From positions 1 to 25,197 of the forward strand of contig JBOFEZ010000009.1 of assembly GCA_051648365.1 (NCBI GenBank): a stretch of 25,197 bases of DNA. The letters run 5' to 3'. The DNA comes from JAGNZR01 sp051648365 (GTDB lineage Bacteria; Fusobacteriota; Fusobacteriia; Fusobacteriales; Fusobacteriaceae). The translations under genes were made by a program, and so were the position numbers. Positions within the stretch are counted from its first letter, which is position 1. The number at the start of each line of letters is the position of its first letter. The notes below the pieces were generated by a model. That model was not told where the DNA came from and ran no database searches. It worked only from the letters and a program-made list of their open reading frames with translations. Below, in pieces: positions 1-8,012 of this stretch.

Positions 1-192
1 AACCTGAAATTTTTCCAGTCCCTCTATCCTATAATTCTTACTATCTTCATCTATGAATTCTACTCTTAATCTTACCCCTTCCTCTGTCGACAGAGAATTC
101 CGATCTGCCGAAAGCTTTATTTCACCGTATGCAATAAAAGAAAAAAGGTAAAATAGTAGTATCAGAGTTAGAGTTTTTAATGTTTTTTTCAT
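1..192 (-). CDS. batD: BatD-like exported protein, N-terminal fragment (cut by window edge)
   Basis: Seen: an open frame from the ATG at 192 runs without a stop through base 1, giving 64 residues of a longer protein. It starts MKKTLKTLTLILLFYLFSFI, a signal peptide with a probable cleavage near AYG. It continues with the beta-strand-like segment KLSADRNSLSTEEGVRLRVEF, shown here only in part as LSADRNSLSTEEG. A GGTAGGTG ribosome binding site precedes the ATG, 8 nt after the batC stop. Known: BatD proteins are exported, membrane-anchored, Ig-like proteins encoded last in Bat operons; their N-termini look like this (signal peptide, then 'a-s-...v.v.e.v.l'). Inference: the position directly after batA-batB-batC makes BatD the best call. 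The visible part alone would not distinguish it from other exported proteins. Confidence 0.72.
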   Translation of the reverse strand, partial: MKKTLKTLTLILLFYLFSFIAYGEIKLSADRNSLSTEEGVRLRVEFIDEDSKNYRIEGLEKFQV

Positions 193-200
193 ATATTCAC

Positions 201-785
201 CTACCATCTATTTCCATTGTCTTCAGGGATTTCCTGATTTATAAACATCTCATTATTTTTAAAGGCCTGTTTCTCATTCTGCTGGAGTTTCTTCAGCATG
301 TATTTAAGTTCCTCTTCATCTTGCTGATTTTTATTTTGAGCTGTGGGTTCCTCTTTTTGTTTCTCATCCCCTTGAGTATTTTCTTGATTTTCTTGATTTT
401 CTTGGTTCTCTTGATTCTGTTGATTCTGTTGACTATCTTTACTCTGATTTTGTTGTTCCTGTTCCTCTTTTTGTTTCTGCTCCTTTTGTTCTTCTTGCTC
501 TTTTTGTTTTTCTTTTTGTTTTTCTTGTTCTTCTTCCAATCTTCCTAAAATTATTTCATAATTTTTTTTAATATTGATATCCTCATCCGAAAGAAGAGCT
601 ATTTTATATTTTTCCAGAGCTTTCTGATAAAACTCCTTAGGTGAATGCCCCTCTTCCATGATTTTCTCTCCCTCTTTCACTAGGAGATTTCCCTCAGAAA
701 AAGCTTTATTTTTTTCTCTGTAAGAAATCTTCATGAGTATAACTGAGAGAATAAAAAGTATAACTGCACTAATCTTCCTCTTCAT
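201..785 (-). CDS. batC: BatC-like membrane-anchored TPR protein with Q/E/K/N-rich linker
   Basis: Seen: 194 residues. There is an N-terminal membrane anchor (about residues 4-21), then a helical segment (about 25-85) with a TPR-like core (YQKALEKYKIALLSDED). Next comes a very low-complexity hydrophilic stretch (about 85-155) of Gln, Glu, Lys and Asn, including six QQN/QEN tripeptides. A conserved-looking C-terminal segment has LKYMLKKLQQNEKQAF and ends DNGNRW. The ATG at 785 has a GGGGAGGAA ribosome binding site and overlaps the end of batB by 17 bp, suggesting translational coupling. Known: BatC proteins in Bat operons carry a TPR and a Gln/Lys-rich tail ending in a short aromatic motif. 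Inference: a periplasmic or membrane-surface scaffold that works with BatA/BatB. The low-complexity middle is probably variable between strains. Confidence 0.75.
   Translation of the reverse strand: MKRKISAVILFILSVILMKISYREKNKAFSEGNLLVKEGEKIMEEGHSPKEFYQKALEKYKIALLSDEDINIKKNYEIILGRLEEEQEKQKEKQKEQEEQKEQKQKEEQEQQNQSKDSQQNQQNQENQENQENQENTQGDEKQKEEPTAQNKNQQDEEELKYMLKKLQQNEKQAFKNNEMFINQEIPEDNGNRW
379..432 (-). repeat. Six 9-bp tandem units inside batC
   Basis: Six consecutive 9-bp units (plus-strand pattern TTNTNTTGA, for example TTTTCTTGA, TTCTCTTGA, TTCTGTTGA) with little divergence. They encode the tripeptides QQN, QQN, QEN, QEN, QEN, QEN on the minus strand. The unit length is a multiple of three, so gain or loss of a unit would change linker length without breaking the frame. 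The flanking 430-540 region is also Q/E/K-biased but not strictly periodic. Confidence 0.8.
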
Positions 786-1734
786 TTCTTATTCCTCCCC
801 TCAAAAAAAATCCTAGAAATATAAGAAGAAAACCGAGCAGAAGTGGAATCTGAAAATATTTTTTATATTCTCTTCCCATCTCTTTTCTTGTAGTTTCCTT
901 TTTAAGATTTTCTGCGTCTTTTACAAATTCTCTGCTACTGTCTCCGAAATTACTGATTTCATAATATCCCCCATCTGCTATGCTTTTGAGGAGAGCTCCG
1001 TTGAGCCTAGTAGTTGCAGGATTCCCCGAATTATCAAGAATAAATCCTCCTTTTTTTCCTCCTATGTATTTTGGAATTGGGATTAGCTCATCTCCTCCTA
1101 TACCTATAGCAAAAATTTTAAGTTTTGTTTTTTTCCTATATTCTGTAAGCTCCTCATCCTCATCTCCTCCATCAGAAACTATTAGAACTGTTCTTTCTTG
1201 AGCAGAAGAATCTTGAAAAGATTTTTCTGCTATTTTCAATGCTTCTATAAGCTTTGTTCCTCCCCCTGAGATAATTTGAGAATCTATTGCCTCTAGATAA
1301 TTTTCAGCCATTCTATAATCATCTGTAAGAGGCATCTGTATATATGCCGAATCTGAAAATGGAATAAAACCTATTCTGTCGCCTGTTAAATTTTCAAGAA
1401 TATTTTTTAGGGACTCCTTTCCCCTTTCGAGTCTGTTGGGATAAACATCTTCAGCCATCATGGAACGGGAGGTATCTATGAGAATATAGATATCTCCTCC
1501 TTTTACTTCCTGCTCCTGTTTTTCTCCCGGAATTTGAGGAGAGAGAAGAGCTGTTACCAAGAGAAGAGTTCCTATAAAATAAAGCCCAATTCTGAGGTAA
1601 TCTTTCTTTTTTGCATAACTGTAATCCAATAATTTCAATATATTTTCTTTTTTTCTCAAACCCAAAAGAGTTATAAAAACCATTAGGCAGGGAATGATAA
1701 AAAATATAATATATTCTTTATTTCCAAACTCCAT
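769..1734 (-). CDS. batB: BatB-like VWA-domain membrane protein
   Basis: Seen: 321 residues. Two N-terminal membrane helices (about 9-25 and 47-65) come first, then a VWA domain (about 80-265) and a C-terminal membrane helix (about 294-312). The metal-ion-dependent adhesion site is complete: DTSRS at 87-91, Thr160 in GGGTKL and Asp188 in VSDGG. The sequence PNRLERGKESL after the MIDAS is typical of BatA/BatB. The ATG at 1734 follows AGGGGGA and starts 11 nt after the batA stop. Known: paired VWA membrane proteins BatA and BatB are hallmarks of the Bat operon, linked to stress or oxygen tolerance in Bacteroides and to envelope functions elsewhere. Inference: it forms a membrane complex with BatA and is acted on by the MoxR ATPase encoded upstream. 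The VWA domain is predicted to lie between the second and third helices, on the outer face or in the cytoplasm depending on topology. Confidence 0.87.
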   Translation of the reverse strand: MEFGNKEYIIFFIIPCLMVFITLLGLRKKENILKLLDYSYAKKKDYLRIGLYFIGTLLLVTALLSPQIPGEKQEQEVKGGDIYILIDTSRSMMAEDVYPNRLERGKESLKNILENLTGDRIGFIPFSDSAYIQMPLTDDYRMAENYLEAIDSQIISGGGTKLIEALKIAEKSFQDSSAQERTVLIVSDGGDEDEELTEYRKKTKLKIFAIGIGGDELIPIPKYIGGKKGGFILDNSGNPATTRLNGALLKSIADGGYYEISNFGDSSREFVKDAENLKKETTRKEMGREYKKYFQIPLLLGFLLIFLGFFLRGGIRNEEED

Positions 1735-1745
1735 AAACTTTCCCC

Positions 1746-2708
1746 CTACGGTATTTTTATAAATATCAATGAACCCAGAAAGATTCCAAGAAGTAAAAGA
1801 AGAAGTGTAAAAATCACAATCGGCTGATAAAGTTCCCGCTTCTCATAGTGATTCCTTCCTTCCAATTCTGATTTTTCTAGAGCATCAATTTTTTTGAAAA
1901 TATTTCTGAAACTCTCTGCATTGTCTGCACGGAAATACTCGCCTCCTGTCTCCTCTGCAATTTTCTGAAGAAGATTTTCATCCAGTTCCCTATTGGCAAT
2001 TTTTCTACTTCCAAAAAAAGATGGAACTTCAATTTCACGAGCTCCTATACCTATTGTATAAACTTTAATGCCTGCTCCCTTAGCCAGTTTCGCACTATCC
2101 AGTGGAGATAGCTCTCCAGCATTATTTTCTCCATCAGTCATCAGAATAATGACTTTAGATTTTGCATTACTCTTCTGGAATCTGTTTATAGCAACTCCCA
2201 GTCCCATACCGATAGCAGTCCGATTATTACTCCTAATATCATCTACTCCTGTTTTACCTATGAATTCACTCACTACATTATGGTCAAATGTCAGAGGAAC
2301 CTTAGTATAGGCATCTCCTCCGAAAACTACCAGAGATATTCTGTCATTCTCTCTACCTTCCACAAATTCCCGGAGAAGCTCTTTAGCTTTTTCCAGTCTA
2401 TTGGGCTTAAAATCCCTTTGAAGCATGGACTGAGAAAGGTCTAAAACTAGTGCTATGTCTATACCATTTTTTCTAGAAATCATATTCTGTGAAATCTCTT
2501 GAGGTCTTGCCAGAGCCATCACTATAAGAGTTAGAGATAAAAATATGAGATACTTTTCATAAAAATGCTTATAGGTTTTTTTTCTTTCAGTCCTAAAATT
2601 TTCCAATGTAGGAATTTTTAGTCCTGCCTTGACATCTTTTCTTATAAAGAAAAAATATATCAGAGGAAAAAGAAACAGAAGATAGAAGGGATTATTAAAT
2701 TTTATCAT
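1746..2708 (-). CDS. batA: BatA-like VWA-domain membrane protein
   Basis: Seen: 320 residues from the ATG at 2708. This start was chosen because AAGGGGG lies 6 nt upstream; a TTG two codons earlier (2714) overlaps that ribosome binding site and is unlikely. Two N-terminal membrane helices (about 5-22 and 50-67) are followed by a VWA domain (about 82-270) with an intact MIDAS: DLSQS at 90-94, Thr164 in NRTAIG and Asp192 in MTDGEN. A C-terminal helix lies at about 294-317. The architecture matches BatB, so the two are paralogues. The start overlaps the preceding gene by 14 bp. Known: BatA/BatB are paired VWA proteins of MoxR-associated clusters. Inference: part of an envelope complex that couples MoxR ATPase activity to folding or metal-dependent interactions. 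Confidence 0.87.
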   Translation of the reverse strand: MIKFNNPFYLLFLFPLIYFFFIRKDVKAGLKIPTLENFRTERKKTYKHFYEKYLIFLSLTLIVMALARPQEISQNMISRKNGIDIALVLDLSQSMLQRDFKPNRLEKAKELLREFVEGRENDRISLVVFGGDAYTKVPLTFDHNVVSEFIGKTGVDDIRSNNRTAIGMGLGVAINRFQKSNAKSKVIILMTDGENNAGELSPLDSAKLAKGAGIKVYTIGIGAREIEVPSFFGSRKIANRELDENLLQKIAEETGGEYFRADNAESFRNIFKKIDALEKSELEGRNHYEKRELYQPIVIFTLLLLLLGIFLGSLIFIKIP

Positions 2709-3336
2709 TTTCAACCCCCTTAATTTTCCGGGCTATATCTCTGACCTTTTCTATCCAAATCTCTCTTTCCTTCTCAGAAAATTTTCCAGAATATTTTATA
2801 AAATCCATCTCTTTCAGAAGCTCAATCTCTTCAGAAGTAATTATGCTTTTCACCGCATATATTCCTTGAAGAAATTTTGTATCTAAAGTCCCGTCTATTA
2901 GCTTTCTCAAAGCGTAACTTATTTGGAAGGGCCATTTTTCTGGGGAGATGTTTTCCATTTCTATTTCAAACTCTTCCATCGGAGTCGGGATTTTTTTCTT
3001 TTTCACTTTCCAGAAAAATAAAAGAATAGATAAAATCAAAATAGCTATTCCTAAAGGAAACATCCACTCCCCTGAAACACTTTCTAATTTTGGGTATATC
3101 TCCCTCTCTCCTTCCTTTAAATTGCTAAGAGTGTGAATCTCATAACGCTCCTCTCCCACTTCAATATTTTTTATCTCTTTTGAAAGTGTTCTTATAGTAA
3201 TTTCTTTCTCTGCATCTCCAGTTCCCATCTCTATTTTTTCAATATGAAACTCTTTCAGCATCTCCTTGATAGTGTTTTCATCTATATTTTCCGTTTTAAT
3301 TTCAACTTTTTCTCCAAAGTGAAGTTCCTTTCTCAT
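2695..3336 (-). CDS. Single-pass membrane protein of the Bat operon (function unknown)
   Basis: Seen: 213 residues. An N-terminal acidic/lysine-rich domain (1-88) is followed by one strong membrane helix (about 92-109), a basic stop-transfer KVKKKKIP, and a mostly helical C-terminal domain (about 118-213) containing WPFQISYALRKLIDGTLD. There is no classical signal peptide. The ATG at 3336 shares the ATGA overlap with the DUF58 stop, and GGAGAGG lies upstream; the end overlaps batA. Known: Bat/MoxR operons commonly carry a poorly conserved single-pass membrane protein at this position (DUF4381-like, or like the C-terminal part of BatD). Inference: an accessory subunit of the MoxR-DUF58-BatAB complex. 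I cannot assign it to a family with confidence; the function is guessed from position only. Confidence 0.7.
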   Translation of the reverse strand: MRKELHFGEKVEIKTENIDENTIKEMLKEFHIEKIEMGTGDAEKEITIRTLSKEIKNIEVGEERYEIHTLSNLKEGEREIYPKLESVSGEWMFPLGIAILILSILLFFWKVKKKKIPTPMEEFEIEMENISPEKWPFQISYALRKLIDGTLDTKFLQGIYAVKSIITSEEIELLKEMDFIKYSGKFSEKEREIWIEKVRDIARKIKGVENDKI

Positions 3337-4142
3337 CTACCTCTCCTTCCTTTGAAAAATTTTAAAAATTCCTTTACATAATCAGCATCCACATCTATCT
3401 CCACTCCATTGAAATTTCTTTTATTTTCTAAAGAAATCCCTTCTCCTCTGCTCTCTATAACCATCTCTTCTCCAGTTTCAGAGTCCAGAATTTGAAATAT
3501 ACCTCTGGGAAGATTCTCTAATTTTTTGTTAACTATTTTCACTTGGACCAAATCATTTTTCAGAGCTGTTATTTTCAGAGTTTTTTCATATCCCTTATCT
3601 AAAAAATCAGATATAAGAAAAACTATTCCCTTTCTTCTACTCACACTGTTAAAGAAGTTCAAAGCTCCCTTTATATTCGTTCCCCGTCCCTCAGGTTTTA
3701 TCTGGAGTAGAGATTCCAATATTGCAAGAGAATGCTTTTTTCCCTTTTTCAACGGTATAAACTTTTCTACCTTATCGCTGAAAAAAATAGCTCCTACTTT
3801 ATCACTATTTTTGTTGGCTGTAAAAGCTAATGTTCCCACTATCTCTGCGAGTTTCTCACGATTTTTTCCAAAAGAGTTGGATCTGGATACATCCACAAGA
3901 AGAAATATGGGAAGCTCTCTCTCTTCCACAAACTCTTTTATATAAGCTTTTCCCTGTTTAGCTGTAACTTTCCAGTCTATTTTTTTTACATCATCTCCTG
4001 GAGCATATCGTCTTATATCTGAAAACTCTAAACCGTTTCCCTTAAAGCAGGAGTGATAGTTTCCTACAAAAATCTCATTCGCAAAAATGTCTGAGCGAAT
4101 TTCTATCGCTCTTACTTTTTTTATAATCTCCTCTTTAGTCAT
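3333..4142 (-). CDS. DUF58 domain protein (VWA-like, MoxR partner)
   Basis: Seen: 269 residues. The DUF58 signature spans residues 37-61 (GLEFSDIRRYAPGDDVKKID, then WKVTA). A VWA-like segment follows with DVSRS at 84-88 and a second acidic motif ISDFLD near 178-183. There is no membrane segment, so a cytoplasmic protein is expected. The ATG at 4142 follows GGAGGAAAG and lies 9 nt after the moxR stop; the end overlaps the next gene by 4 bp. Known: DUF58 proteins are almost always encoded next to MoxR ATPases and BatA/BatB. Inference: a cytosolic adaptor between the AAA+ ATPase and the membrane VWA proteins. The identity of the family is firm; the biochemical role is not established. Confidence 0.9.
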   Translation of the reverse strand: MTKEEIIKKVRAIEIRSDIFANEIFVGNYHSCFKGNGLEFSDIRRYAPGDDVKKIDWKVTAKQGKAYIKEFVEERELPIFLLVDVSRSNSFGKNREKLAEIVGTLAFTANKNSDKVGAIFFSDKVEKFIPLKKGKKHSLAILESLLQIKPEGRGTNIKGALNFFNSVSRRKGIVFLISDFLDKGYEKTLKITALKNDLVQVKIVNKKLENLPRGIFQILDSETGEEMVIESRGEGISLENKRNFNGVEIDVDADYVKEFLKFFKGRRGR

Positions 4143-4151
4143 CTTTCCTCC

Positions 4152-5096
4152 TTAAGGAAGCTTAGTCTCCTGAATAATCTCTTGAATAATCTCTTCTATC
4201 TCTATATTTTCAGCTTCTGCCTCATAGGTCGTACCTACCCTGTGTCTCAACACATCATAAACAACTCTCTTTATATCTTCTGGAAGAACAAATTCTCTTC
4301 CATTTATATAAGCATTGGCTTTAACTGCCATAACCATTCCTATTGAAGCTCTCGGTGAAGCTCCGAAGGATATTTTCTCTGAACTCTCTCTAGTTTTAAA
4401 CACTATCTCCAAAATATAGTCTTTTAATCTCTCATCTATATGCACAGCTCTTACCTCTTTTTTCATGCTGTCTATCATATCTCTTGTAAGAATTCTTTTT
4501 ATCTCAACATCTTCAAATATCTCATTTCCTGTGAGAGCTTCCATTATTTTCCGCTCCTCTTCTCGGGTAGGATAATCCACCTTAACCTTCATAAGAAATC
4601 TGTCCTGCTGTGCTTCCGGAAGTGAATAGGTTCCATCTTGATCAATAGGATTCTGGGTTGCCAAAACTATAAAAGGCTGGTCCAATCTATAAGTTTCATT
4701 GGCTATAGTCACCTGTTTCTCCTGCATCGCCTCCAAAAGAGCTGACTGAACTTTAGCCGGAGCACGATTTATCTCATCAGCAAGTATTACATTGGCAAAA
4801 ATAGGACCCTTTTTTATATGGAACTCTCCTGTTTTTTCATTGTAGATTTCTGTTCCTATAATATCACTAGGAAGAAGATCTGGAGTAAACTGTATTCTAG
4901 AAAATTTCAGCCCCAAAGTTTCTGCCACACTGTTTACCGTGAGTGATTTCGCTAGTCCCGGTAGACCTTCTAGAAGAATATGATTCCCTGTGAGAAGTGC
5001 TATTAAAATTTTATCTATCATATCTTCTTGACCTATTATTTTTTTAGCTATCTCTTTTTTTACGTTTCCTATAAGATTTTTTTCAATATTTTCCAT
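4152..5096 (-). CDS. moxR: MoxR-family AAA+ ATPase
   Basis: Seen: 314 residues, the usual length for the family. Walker A is GLPGLAKS at 44-51, Walker B is ILADEINRAP at 104-113, sensor 1 is LATQNP near 144-149, and arginine-rich segments plus the AAA lid follow (FGASPRASIGM). The ATG at 5096 has GGAGGA 7 nt upstream. It is the first gene of a seven-gene minus-strand operon. Known: MoxR ATPases act as chaperone-like partners of VWA proteins, assembling or activating complexes. The upstream 120 bp contain A/T-rich matches to a -10 box (TATGAT or TATAAA around 5148-5158) but no convincing -35, so the promoter is not placed. The citF terminator just upstream separates it from the citrate operon. 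Confidence 0.93.
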   Translation of the reverse strand: MENIEKNLIGNVKKEIAKKIIGQEDMIDKILIALLTGNHILLEGLPGLAKSLTVNSVAETLGLKFSRIQFTPDLLPSDIIGTEIYNEKTGEFHIKKGPIFANVILADEINRAPAKVQSALLEAMQEKQVTIANETYRLDQPFIVLATQNPIDQDGTYSLPEAQQDRFLMKVKVDYPTREEERKIMEALTGNEIFEDVEIKRILTRDMIDSMKKEVRAVHIDERLKDYILEIVFKTRESSEKISFGASPRASIGMVMAVKANAYINGREFVLPEDIKRVVYDVLRHRVGTTYEAEAENIEIEEIIQEIIQETKLP

Positions 5097-5177
5097 ATTT
5101 TTCCTCCATTTTCAAAGATTTTAAATTCATTTTTATATCCTCTACATTTTATATCATATTTATAAAAATTTTTCCAT

Positions 5178-5209
5178 AAAAAAAGAGCTATCAGAAAAAC
5201 TGACAGCTC
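5178..5209 (-). terminator. Rho-independent terminator of the citrate operon
   Basis: On the minus strand, 6 nt after the citF stop, a 10-bp stem (GAGCTGTCAG with CTGATAGCTC, one G-U pair) encloses a five-base T loop. It is followed by seven T residues. It separates cit transcription from the moxR operon. Confidence 0.92.
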
Positions 5210-5215
5210 CCAAGT

Positions 5216-6760
5216 TTATTTTTTTATTTTTTTAATAACATCTATTATAGTTCCATCTCTATACTCTACCACAGCCACAACCTCATCTGTAAACTCGATA
5301 GCTTTAGGCTCTCCAGTTATGAACTTTGCCGCAGCTATCAGGTCATCCATCTCAACAAGTTTAAGTCCTGCTGCCATAAATTTCTCTTTCAGATCTCCCC
5401 TTCTAGGGTTTACTGTGATACCCATATCAGTAACTACAACATCCACTGTACTTCCTGGAGTTACTATTGTTGTAACTTTATCAATTACAGTAGCAAGTCT
5501 TCCTCTGATTAGCGGAGCAACTATTATTGACATTTTTGCAGAGGCTGCTGTATCAGGGTGTCCACCTGCCGCTTCTCTTATAACTCCGTTAGATCCAGAA
5601 ATTACATTTACATTGAAATCTCTATCTATCTCAAGGGCACTCAGAATAACGAAATCCAATTTATTAACTGCTGGTGATCCGTTCAACGGATTAGCATAAA
5701 AATCAGCACTTATCTCCTCGTGTCTCTCATTTTTTCCAACTGAAACAGCTGCACCTAAGTCAAAACTCTGTGTATCGAAAAGCTTTCCTACAAGCCCTTC
5801 TTCTAAAAGATCAGTGAAGGCTTTTGTTATTCCACCAAGAGCATAACTGCACTTTATCTCTCTTTTGATAAGCTCCTCTCTTATAAATCTTGTAACTGCA
5901 AGAGCTGCTCCTCCACTTCCTGTTTGCATAGAGAATCCGTCTACGAAAAGACCAGATGCCAGCATAGCTTCTTGAACTTTTTTAGCTATTAGAAGCTCTT
6001 TAGGATTCGAAGTAAAACGTGTTGCTCCTGACATGATTCCGTTAGAATCTCCAATTTCATCTACCACAACTACATAGTCTACATCTGTCTGAGGTATGCT
6101 TATAGGGTGATTAGGGTACGAAACAAGAGAATCAGTTATAATTATAACTTTTTCAGCATGAGCTGCATCTACTTTTGCATATCCAAGAGATCCACATATA
6201 GATTTTCCAACAACTCCATTTGAATTTCCCATACAGTCTGATGATGGTGCTCCCATAAAGGCCACATCTATTTTAAGATCTCCCTCAACGACTGCTCTAG
6301 CTCTTCCACCATGGGATCTTATAACTGCCGGGTACTCAAGAAGTCCGTTTGAAACTGCCTCTGCAAGTTTTCCTCTCAATCCACTCGACTCAAGTCTGTT
6401 TACTACCCCATTTTTTATATGCTCTACCATACACTCATGAGCCTGAGTAAATGAACTGGCTGCAACTCTAAGATTACGGAATCCCATTTTTGCAATGATA
6501 TCCATTACCATAGGAAGAACTTTATCTCCATTTCTGAAGTGGTGATGGAAAGAGATTGTCATTCCGTCTTTAAGTCCAGATAATTTTATAGCTTCCTCAA
6601 GAGATGCAACTCTCTTGTCTCTTACAACTTGATCTTTAATATTTTCTGCATCTAATTTTTTACCTTCTGGTTGAAGAGCGAAGGGTGCTTGATAAGCCAC
6701 TCTTTCTTCATAACCTTTTATATTTTTCAACATCTCATCTGTAACTCTTTTGTTTTCCAT
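5216..6760 (-). CDS. citF: Citrate lyase alpha subunit (citrate CoA-transferase)
   Basis: Seen: 514 residues, matching the full length of CitF. Characteristic segments include SFHHHFRNGD, the glycine-rich FSMQTGSGGAALAV and the C-terminal MGITVNPRRGDL. Known: CitF transfers the citryl group onto the acyl carrier protein (acetyl-ACP + citrate to citryl-ACP + acetate) in the cytoplasmic citrate lyase complex with CitD and CitE. The ATG at 6760 overlaps the citE stop in a TAATG junction, consistent with coupled translation. It is the last gene of citS-citD-citE-citF and is followed by a terminator. What else: citramalate lyase alpha is a close homologue. The citrate-type transporter upstream favours citrate, but the sequence alone does not settle the substrate. 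Confidence 0.93.
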   Translation of the reverse strand: MENKRVTDEMLKNIKGYEERVAYQAPFALQPEGKKLDAENIKDQVVRDKRVASLEEAIKLSGLKDGMTISFHHHFRNGDKVLPMVMDIIAKMGFRNLRVAASSFTQAHECMVEHIKNGVVNRLESSGLRGKLAEAVSNGLLEYPAVIRSHGGRARAVVEGDLKIDVAFMGAPSSDCMGNSNGVVGKSICGSLGYAKVDAAHAEKVIIITDSLVSYPNHPISIPQTDVDYVVVVDEIGDSNGIMSGATRFTSNPKELLIAKKVQEAMLASGLFVDGFSMQTGSGGAALAVTRFIREELIKREIKCSYALGGITKAFTDLLEEGLVGKLFDTQSFDLGAAVSVGKNERHEEISADFYANPLNGSPAVNKLDFVILSALEIDRDFNVNVISGSNGVIREAAGGHPDTAASAKMSIIVAPLIRGRLATVIDKVTTIVTPGSTVDVVVTDMGITVNPRRGDLKEKFMAAGLKLVEMDDLIAAAKFITGEPKAIEFTDEVVAVVEYRDGTIIDVIKKIKK

Positions 6761-7659
6761 TATTTCACCTCATCCAGTCTGATTCCAGCTGCCACAGCAA
6801 GTTTCAATACATGCTCTGCTCTCTCTATAATAGGTTTATCTACCATCTTTCCATCTACAGTAAATACTCCTCTTCCTTCTGCCATAGCTTCTGCAGTTGC
6901 TGATATAATTTTCATAGATTTTTTTATATCTTTTTCTGTAGGAGTGTATACGTTGTGGATAAGTTCTATCTGTCTTGGATGTATAAGAGATTTTCCGTCG
7001 AATCCCATCTGTCTTATCATTTCAGCTTCAGCAGTAAATCCTTCATCGTTGTTCACATCTGAATAAACTGAGTCCATAGCAGATATTCCAGCAGCACGAG
7101 CAGCCATAACTATCATGCTTCTTCCCATCAGCATCTCTATACCGCTTGCAGATCTGTTTGTCTTTAGATTAGTTACATAATCCTCTCCACCAATTGCCAT
7201 TCCTACAAGCCTAGAAGATGAACGAGCTATCTCAAGAGCATTAAGAGCTCCCAACGGACTTTCGATTGCTACCATTATCTTAGTCCTTCCAACTGGAATT
7301 CCAGCCTCTTTTTCTATTCTTTCTATATGTCCCTCAACTTCATGGACATCTGCTGCTTTTTCAGTTTTTGGGATACGGATAACTTCCACTCCAGCTCTTA
7401 CCATAAACTCCAAATCTTTTATTCCGAACTCTGTATCCAGGGCGTTAATACGAACAACTGTCTCTATTCCCTCTCTCTTATATAGTTCTTTAAATTTTTG
7501 TAGCATGTTAAATACTAAAAATCTTGCTGAATCCTTTTCCGTGATAGCTATGGCATCCTCAAGGTCAAACATAACAGAATCTGGTTTGTATATATGTACA
7601 TCTTTTATTATCGCTGGATTATTTCCAGGAACAAAAAGCATAGATCTTCTTAATTTCAT
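6760..7659 (-). CDS. citE: Citrate lyase beta subunit (citryl-ACP lyase)
   Basis: Seen: 299 residues from the ATG at 7659. This start is chosen because GGAGGA sits 4-5 nt upstream and the protein then begins MKLRRSMLFVPGNNP, the usual CitE N-terminus. An ATG six codons earlier (7677) would place the ribosome binding site inside the gene. HpcH/HpaI aldolase-lyase features include FDLEDAI near 31-37, RIPKTE, IESPLGALNA and GGEDYVTNL, which supply the magnesium and CoA-thioester pocket. Known: CitE cleaves citryl-ACP to oxaloacetate and acetyl-ACP. It is flanked by citD (11 nt upstream) and citF (1-bp overlap). A citramalyl-lyase role is the only serious alternative. Confidence 0.93.
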   Translation of the reverse strand: MKLRRSMLFVPGNNPAIIKDVHIYKPDSVMFDLEDAIAITEKDSARFLVFNMLQKFKELYKREGIETVVRINALDTEFGIKDLEFMVRAGVEVIRIPKTEKAADVHEVEGHIERIEKEAGIPVGRTKIMVAIESPLGALNALEIARSSSRLVGMAIGGEDYVTNLKTNRSASGIEMLMGRSMIVMAARAAGISAMDSVYSDVNNDEGFTAEAEMIRQMGFDGKSLIHPRQIELIHNVYTPTEKDIKKSMKIISATAEAMAEGRGVFTVDGKMVDKPIIERAEHVLKLAVAAGIRLDEVK

Positions 7660-7670
7660 TTTTCCTCCAA

Positions 7671-7952
7671 TTACCACTTAAAATTTTTCTCATCTGCAGC
7701 TCTCATAACTGCAGTCTGAACTCTACTTTTTATAACAGGATCTATCGCTCCCTTGTCATTGGCATTTACTTTTGCTGCCGTTACTCCCATCTCTTTTAAA
7801 GTTTCCATTATAACTATTTCTATACTCTCTCCGAATTGAGCCATTACAGCACTTTCAAGCTGAATCTCTATTCCCGACTCCGACGGAGCTATAATTATTT
7901 GAATATCGCTAGATTCTAGGGTTCCAGCATTGGCAATTTTTTTTATTTCCAT
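7671..7952 (-). CDS. citD: Citrate lyase gamma subunit (acyl carrier protein)
   Basis: Seen: 93 residues, typical for CitD. The motif AGTLESSD at 9-16 places Ser14 where the phosphoribosyl-dephospho-CoA prosthetic group is attached in characterised CitD. The ATG at 7952 is preceded by AGAAGGAGAG. Known: CitD carries acetyl and citryl thioesters between CitF and CitE. It must be modified by CitG and CitX and acetylated by CitC. None of those three genes is in this window, so they must lie elsewhere or be replaced. The gene starts about 60 nt after citS, beyond a strong palindrome. Confidence 0.94.
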   Translation of the reverse strand: MEIKKIANAGTLESSDIQIIIAPSESGIEIQLESAVMAQFGESIEIVIMETLKEMGVTAAKVNANDKGAIDPVIKSRVQTAVMRAADEKNFKW

Positions 7953-7974
7953 TTTATCTCTCCTTCTATCTATT

Positions 7975-8002
7975 AAAATCCCCTAAAAATTTTTAGGGGA
8001 TT
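7975..8002 (-). terminator. Perfect palindromic hairpin between citS and citD (possible attenuator)
   Basis: A perfect 26-bp palindrome (AATCCCCTAAAAA and its complement, 7977-8002) lies 10 nt after the citS stop. On the minus strand the stem is followed by only four T residues and then AATAG. A G/C-rich stem with a short T tract suits partial termination, an mRNA stability element or a processing boundary inside the cit operon. No promoter is evident between it and citD, so citDEF probably depend on read-through. Confidence 0.6.
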
Positions 8003-8012
8003 CAATCTTTAA

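Noticed and set aside
180..548. Plus-strand ORF rich in Leu and Phe, like a membrane protein
   Set aside because: It is the antisense image of the Q/E/K-rich batC linker and the batD start; CTT/TTC repeats read as Leu/Phe. It has no convincing ribosome binding site.
7660..7677. Six-codon longer citE overlapping citD
   Set aside because: GGAGGA lies inside the extension and is correctly spaced for the ATG at 7659, where the conserved N-terminus begins.
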